Origin: RBG-13-43-22 sp040755035
GTDB lineage: Bacteria > Desulfobacterota > RBG-13-43-22
Assembly: GCA_040755035.1 (NCBI GenBank)
Contig: JBFMBU010000033.1
Location: 1 to 17,677, forward strand
Reading direction: 5' to 3'
DNA length: 17,677 nt
Part shown: positions 14,149 through 17,677 of the stretch, piece by piece
How the letters are laid out: each line of letters opens with the position of its first letter
Numbering within the stretch: position 1 is the stretch's first letter
Program-made: the position numbers and the translations under genes
The notes under the pieces: generated by a model
The model's database searches: none
Told to the model about the DNA's origin: nothing
The model's input: only the letters and a program-made list of their open reading frames with translations

Positions 14149-14160
14149 TTTCCCGGGAAA
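14149..14160. promoter_or_regulatory. Perfect 12-base palindrome upstream of rlpA
   Basis: TTTCCCGGGAAA, a perfect palindrome in the had-rlpA divergent region, about 64 bases before the rlpA ATG. It overlaps the end of a TTGATT -35-like hexamer (14145-14150), for which I find no convincing -10. It could be a regulator site for rlpA. Confidence 0.3.
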
Positions 14161-14223
14161 GTTTATGGTATTTGTATATACCTTTGCTGCTTTCGGTTTT
14201 TCATAAAGGTTAAGGTCCGGTCT

Positions 14224-15051
14224 ATGCCTAAGAATCATTTTCCCTATCCTATCCTGTCGGTCTGTTTCTTTTTTCTTATCTGCGGGTGTGCAAAAGCCAT
14301 TATCACACCCATGCCTCAGGAACGGGCCCCTGCACCCCCCCCGGCCAGGGTCCCTGCCGAACCTGTGAAAAAAACCACCGCTCCGGCTAAGAAAACAGAA
14401 CGGAAGGAAAGGCCCTACAGCGTCAATGGGACCTGGTACTTTCCCGTAGCCTCCGTAGCTGCTTATAAAGAAAAGGGGGTCTGTTCCTGGTATGGACCTG
14501 ATTTTCACGGAAAACCGACTTCCTCCGGGGAAACCTATGACATGCATGAATATACCGCGGCCCATCGCACCCTCCCCTTCAATACCCAGATCCGGGTAAA
14601 AAATCCTTCCAACAACAAGGAAATCATTGTCAGGGTCAACGACCGCGGCCCTTTTATGAAAGACCGGATCTTAGACCTCTCCTATTCCGGGGCCAAGGCC
14701 CTGGGGCTGGTGGGACCGGGAACGGCCCGGATCGAATTGGAGGCTCTGGGGATCTTGGAAGAAGTTGAGGAAAACGGGCAAAGGGTCACCCGGCTGGTTC
14801 AGCAGATTGATTTCCAGCAAGGAAAGTTCTCGGTTCAGATAGGGGCCTTCAGAGAACTGCAGAATGCGAAAAATTTAATAGAAAAATTGGCACCCGATTT
14901 CCAGCAGATTGAAATCCTGGAAACGATGCGCTCGGGAGAAACGTATTTTCGGGTTAGAACAAAACCGTTTTCAGAACTCCAGGAAGCGATAAACAACCAA
15001 AAACAATTGGAGGGACTTGGGTATCCCCAAGCCATGGTGATTGCCGACTGA
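14224..15051 (+). CDS. rlpA: RlpA-type septal ring lytic transglycosylase, lipoprotein with SPOR domain
   Basis: Envelope protein of 275 residues. RlpA proteins cleave glycan strands lacking stem peptides at division septa. The N-terminus has a hydrophobic stretch ending LICGC with C22 as the probable lipidated cysteine; C at position -2 is unusual for a lipobox. A Pro/Ala/Lys-rich spacer (about 30-65) leads to the double-psi beta-barrel domain at about 86-175, with SWYGPDFHGKPTSSGETYD, AAHRTLPFNT and VRVNDRGPF, the last containing the catalytic-type Asp. A SPOR domain (about 201-275, FSVQIGAFRELQNAKNL) should bind denuded septal peptidoglycan. AAGG lies about 9 bases before the ATG. It is divergent from had and convergent with ihfA. 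Confidence 0.93.
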   Translation: MPKNHFPYPILSVCFFFLICGCAKAIITPMPQERAPAPPPARVPAEPVKKTTAPAKKTERKERPYSVNGTWYFPVASVAAYKEKGVCSWYGPDFHGKPTSSGETYDMHEYTAAHRTLPFNTQIRVKNPSNNKEIIVRVNDRGPFMKDRILDLSYSGAKALGLVGPGTARIELEALGILEEVEENGQRVTRLVQQIDFQQGKFSVQIGAFRELQNAKNLIEKLAPDFQQIEILETMRSGETYFRVRTKPFSELQEAINNQKQLEGLGYPQAMVIAD

Positions 15052-15103
15052 TCGGCTCCTTTAGCTAAATTCCCATAAAATTGCAACGGGTCAGCGTCGC
15101 TCC

Positions 15104-15394
15104 TCAATCCAAACCGTTGTTGACCTTTTTCCTAAGAACACCGGAGGTCTTGAAGACAACTACCTTACGGGCCTTTAGTTGTAAGTCCCTGTTGGTTTGG
15201 GGATTTCTTCCCCGGCGGGCCCTTTTTCTCTTGACCACAAATTTGCCGAAACCGCTGATAAGGATATTCTCCTCACTGGCCAGGGATTTTTTCATGATTT
15301 CGAGTAATTGTTCGACAACGTCCCTCGATTGACTCTTGCTGAAACCTATTTTTTCATAGATGGTGGCGATAATCTTTTCTTTTGTCAGGGCCAT
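15104..15394 (-). CDS. ihfA: Integration host factor alpha subunit (HU/IHF family)
   Basis: Small DNA-bending protein of the HU/IHF family, 96 residues. It begins MALTKEKIIATIYEKIGFSK and carries ISGFGKFVVKRKRARRGRNPQT, the beta-arm region with the GRNP motif whose proline intercalates into DNA. The MALTK start and KARKVVVF-like end fit IHF-alpha better than HU, but the split is not certain from sequence alone. The start at 15394 has AGGAG 8 bases upstream; the frame extends to 15475 but without support. It lies downstream of mnmG on the same strand, with its own promoter candidate overlapping the mnmG stop. IHF often assists sigma-54 promoters by looping DNA, which may matter for the element at 8717. 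Confidence 0.88.
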   Translation of the reverse strand: MALTKEKIIATIYEKIGFSKSQSRDVVEQLLEIMKKSLASEENILISGFGKFVVKRKRARRGRNPQTNRDLQLKARKVVVFKTSGVLRKKVNNGLD

Positions 15395-15501
15395 TAGCCG
15401 TCTCCTTTCCTCGATCCGGTTTTTCTTATGATGAGAACTTCCCTTCCAAGGGTTCCGTAAATCCGTTTGTACCATAACCCATCTAATTTAAAACGGAAAT
15501 T

Positions 15502-15530
15502 AATATGCTATAAGGAAATTAGCTTGTCAA
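15502..15530 (-). promoter_or_regulatory. Sigma-70-type promoter of ihfA
   Basis: On the minus strand TTGACA (15525-15530) overlaps the mnmG stop codon. It is followed by a 17-base spacer and CATATT (15502-15507, four of six). Transcription would start near 15495, about 100 bases before the ihfA ATG. Confidence 0.5.
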
Positions 15531-17419
15531 GTGTTTTTGTTCATTTTTTTTAAATGGACCTGGAGAATGGCAATAGCCGCCGGGGTCACCCCGGAGATGC
15601 GGGAAGCCTGGCCCAGGGAAGCCGGGCGTAGATTTTCCAGTTTTTCTCTGATTTCATTGGAGAGCCCGGAAAGATTTCGATACTCCAGTTTGTCGGGAAT
15701 TTGAATTTGTTCAATCTTTTCAAATCGTTTTACCTGTTCTTCTTGAATTTTCAGATACCCTTCATACTTAGCCTGGATGGCGAGTTGATCTGCAATTGGG
15801 GCTGAAAATTCGGCCAATTGAGGAAAGAGAGGAAAAAGGTCCGCCCAACCTATTTCCGGACGTCGTAATAATTCCTTAACAGAAATTCTTTTTCGGAGGG
15901 CCGGACTGTTCAAATCCTGTAGTAAACGGTTAGTGTCTGCCCCCGGAGAAAGGTAAAATTGATTCAACAAGTCCCATCCTTTTTGAAGGGCTTGTTTTTT
16001 TTGGACGAACTTTTGATACTCCCCATCGCCTATCAATCCCGCCATCCGCCCTGAATCAGTCAAACGCAGATCGGCGTTATCCTCCCGTAACAGTAACCGG
16101 AATTCGGCCCGCGAAGTAAACATGCGATAAGGTTCTTTGGTTCCTTTTGTCACCAGGTCATCCACCAATACCCCCAGATAGGCTTGAGAGCGGGTCAGAA
16201 TGAGAGGTGGGCGGCCTTGTATTTTTAAACCGGCATTAATGCCGGCCAGCAGGCCTTGGGCCGCGGCCTCTTCATAACCGGAGGTCCCGTTGATCTGTCC
16301 GGCCAAAAAAAGACCTTCGATAAATTTAACCTCCAGAGTGGGCAGCAATTGCAGGGGATCGGCATAATCATATTCGATGGCGTATCCCGGTCGGACCATC
16401 TCCACCTTCTCCAACCCGGGAATGGATCGGAGCAGGGCTATTTGGACATCCAGCGGGAGACTGGTGGAAATTCCATTGGGATAATATTCGGTGGTTCTCC
16501 GACCTTCAGGCTCCAGAAAGACCTGATGTCTGATCTTTTCCGGAAACCGGACGATTTTATCTTCGATAGAAGGACAGTAACGGACCCCTGTTCCATGGAT
16601 CCGGCCGCTGAACAAAGGAGAACGTTCCAGGTTGGACCGGATCAGATCGTGGGTTAAGGGTTGAGTATAGGTCATAAAACAAGGGACTTGTGGCCTTGAT
16701 ACAGAATCGGTTGCATAGGAAAAAGGGCGTGGAGGATCATCTCCCGTCTGAGGGGTAAGGGAAGAAAAATCAATGGTTTTACCTTGCAGCCTGGGTGTGG
16801 TACCGGTTTTTAATCGTCCCAACTGCAACCCGAGTGTCCTGAGCGAATCGGACAAGGACTGAGAAGCCGGATCTCCCATCCGCCCGGCCGGGAATTGATG
16901 GAATCCGATATGGATCAAGCCCTGGAGAAAAGTGCCGGTAGTTAAAATAACCGAGGCGGCCTGAAAGACCTGTTCCAGGCTGGTTTTTATTCCCTTGATT
17001 TTTCCCTTTTCCACCCACAAGGCATCGACCATGGCCTGTTTGACGTCCAGGCCCGTCTGGTTTTCCAACACCCAGCGCAGGCGCTGTTTGTAGTCCTCCA
17101 TGTCGGCCTGGGCCCGGGAAGACCAGACCGCCGGTCCTTTTTGGGTGTTGAGGCGTCGAAACTGAATCCCTGTTTCGTCGATATTTTTGGCCATCTCCCC
17201 GCCCAAGGCGTCGATTTCCCGCACCAGATGTCCCTTAGCCACCCCTCCCACGGCCGGATTGCAGGACAGGGCTCCGATATGATCGATGTTGATAGTCAGG
17301 AGCAAGGTCCGACAACCCATCCGGGATGCTGCCAGGGCTGCTTCGCATCCGGCATGCCCGGCGCCGACAACAACGACGTCATAGAAGGGTTCGCCGGTTT
17401 TGGTGTTAGGAGTCATCAT
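15527..17419 (-). CDS. mnmG: tRNA uridine 5-carboxymethylaminomethyl modification enzyme MnmG
   Basis: FAD-dependent subunit of the MnmE-MnmG complex, which installs (carboxymethyl)aminomethyl groups on the wobble uridine U34 of certain tRNAs. The FAD-binding motif VVVVGAGHAGCEAA is near the N-terminus. It is followed by the family blocks IGALSCNPAVGGVAKGHLVREIDALGG, FRRLNTQKGPAVWSSRAQAD, YCPSIEDKIVRF and the C-terminal-half signature LFLAGQINGTSGYEEAAAQGL. The last helical domain is present, and the length (about 630 residues) is normal for the long MnmG form. The start is one of two consecutive ATGs (17419 or 17416) after a TTG; the ribosome binding site is weak. No rsmG (gidB) follows; ihfA lies downstream instead. 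mnmE is not in the window. Confidence 0.97.
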   Translation of the reverse strand: MMTPNTKTGEPFYDVVVVGAGHAGCEAALAASRMGCRTLLLTINIDHIGALSCNPAVGGVAKGHLVREIDALGGEMAKNIDETGIQFRRLNTQKGPAVWSSRAQADMEDYKQRLRWVLENQTGLDVKQAMVDALWVEKGKIKGIKTSLEQVFQAASVILTTGTFLQGLIHIGFHQFPAGRMGDPASQSLSDSLRTLGLQLGRLKTGTTPRLQGKTIDFSSLTPQTGDDPPRPFSYATDSVSRPQVPCFMTYTQPLTHDLIRSNLERSPLFSGRIHGTGVRYCPSIEDKIVRFPEKIRHQVFLEPEGRRTTEYYPNGISTSLPLDVQIALLRSIPGLEKVEMVRPGYAIEYDYADPLQLLPTLEVKFIEGLFLAGQINGTSGYEEAAAQGLLAGINAGLKIQGRPPLILTRSQAYLGVLVDDLVTKGTKEPYRMFTSRAEFRLLLREDNADLRLTDSGRMAGLIGDGEYQKFVQKKQALQKGWDLLNQFYLSPGADTNRLLQDLNSPALRKRISVKELLRRPEIGWADLFPLFPQLAEFSAPIADQLAIQAKYEGYLKIQEEQVKRFEKIEQIQIPDKLEYRNLSGLSNEIREKLENLRPASLGQASRISGVTPAAIAILQVHLKKMNKNT

Positions 17420-17593
17420 CAATATATCTCAATATCCTTGCAGCGAATCTCGCCACAACCTATTTCTTTTTTGATTATTTTCGTTGAATCCCTCAGCGCT
17501 CAATAAAATGCTACGTCCCTTGCTCCGGGCGCTCTACGATTGTTTTAGTGCTTAACGCTTGACAGGCAGCGCTTCACGGGTTTTTTTCAGGAT

Positions 17594-17634
17594 TAAAAAA
17601 GGCCTACAGGTTATTTTTTTCCTATAGGCCTTTT
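17594..17634 (-). terminator. Intrinsic terminator of a gene beyond the right edge
   Basis: On the minus strand AAAAGGCCTATAGG and CCTGTAGGCCTTTT form a 14-bp stem with one G-U wobble around a 10-base A-rich loop, followed by six T residues. On the plus strand the wobble becomes a C-A mismatch, so minus-strand action is favoured. It would end the transcript of a minus-strand gene to the right; the last bases of the window may hold its stop codon, but too little is visible to identify it. The interval 17423-17593 up to mnmG holds no gene I can support. Confidence 0.85.
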
Positions 17635-17677
17635 AAGTCAACTCCAATTAAAAGTTCACTTTTTCATGGTTCCGTTC

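Overview
This window looks like chromosomal DNA from an anaerobic deltaproteobacterium (Desulfobacterota in the broad sense). That placement is an inference. It rests on the mutL-miaA-pgsA order, the ExeA-type ATPase and sigma-54 style regulation, and a dehydrogenase of the anaerobic benzoyl-CoA pathway. No rRNA, tRNA, CRISPR array, insertion sequence or phage gene was found. No homology search could be run; assignments rest on motifs and remembered family features.

Layout. Positions 249-3544 (minus strand) hold a mutL-miaA-pgsA operon: mismatch repair, tRNA A37 isopentenylation and phosphatidylglycerol synthesis. A structured intergenic region and a 59-residue helical protein (plus strand) follow. 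Positions 4049-5826 (minus) hold rplM-rpsI, an intrinsic terminator, then truA. A divergent promoter pair separates rplM from rnc (5960-6670, plus). Then come a MltB-type lytic transglycosylase (minus), a stand-alone receiver protein (plus), and a three-gene plus-strand unit at 8852-11721: excisionase-like HTH protein, ExeA-type AAA ATPase, TPR protein. era (11891-12787, plus) has its own promoter. Next are a 6-hydroxycyclohex-1-ene-1-carbonyl-CoA dehydrogenase gene (had, minus) with a consensus promoter and a palindromic operator-like site, rlpA (plus), ihfA and mnmG (both minus). An intrinsic terminator at the right edge belongs to a minus-strand gene outside the window.

Most of the window is housekeeping: RNA processing and modification (rnc, truA, miaA, mnmG), ribosome (rplM, rpsI, era), DNA maintenance (mutL, ihfA), and envelope (pgsA, mltB, rlpA). 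The accessory part is 6.8-11.7 kb. It lies between rnc and era, which are usually adjacent in one operon.

The best candidate for something undescribed is the 8.7-11.7 kb unit. A sigma-54-type -24/-12 element precedes an HTH protein with an unrecognised N-terminal half, then a soluble ExeA-like ATPase, then a TPR protein whose start overlaps the ATPase stop. The ATPase lacks the membrane and peptidoglycan-binding parts of ExeA/GspA. It instead carries a duplicated 45-residue acidic linker and an unrecognised C-terminal domain. Hairpins with CCGGAAA-type arms lie before, inside and after this block.
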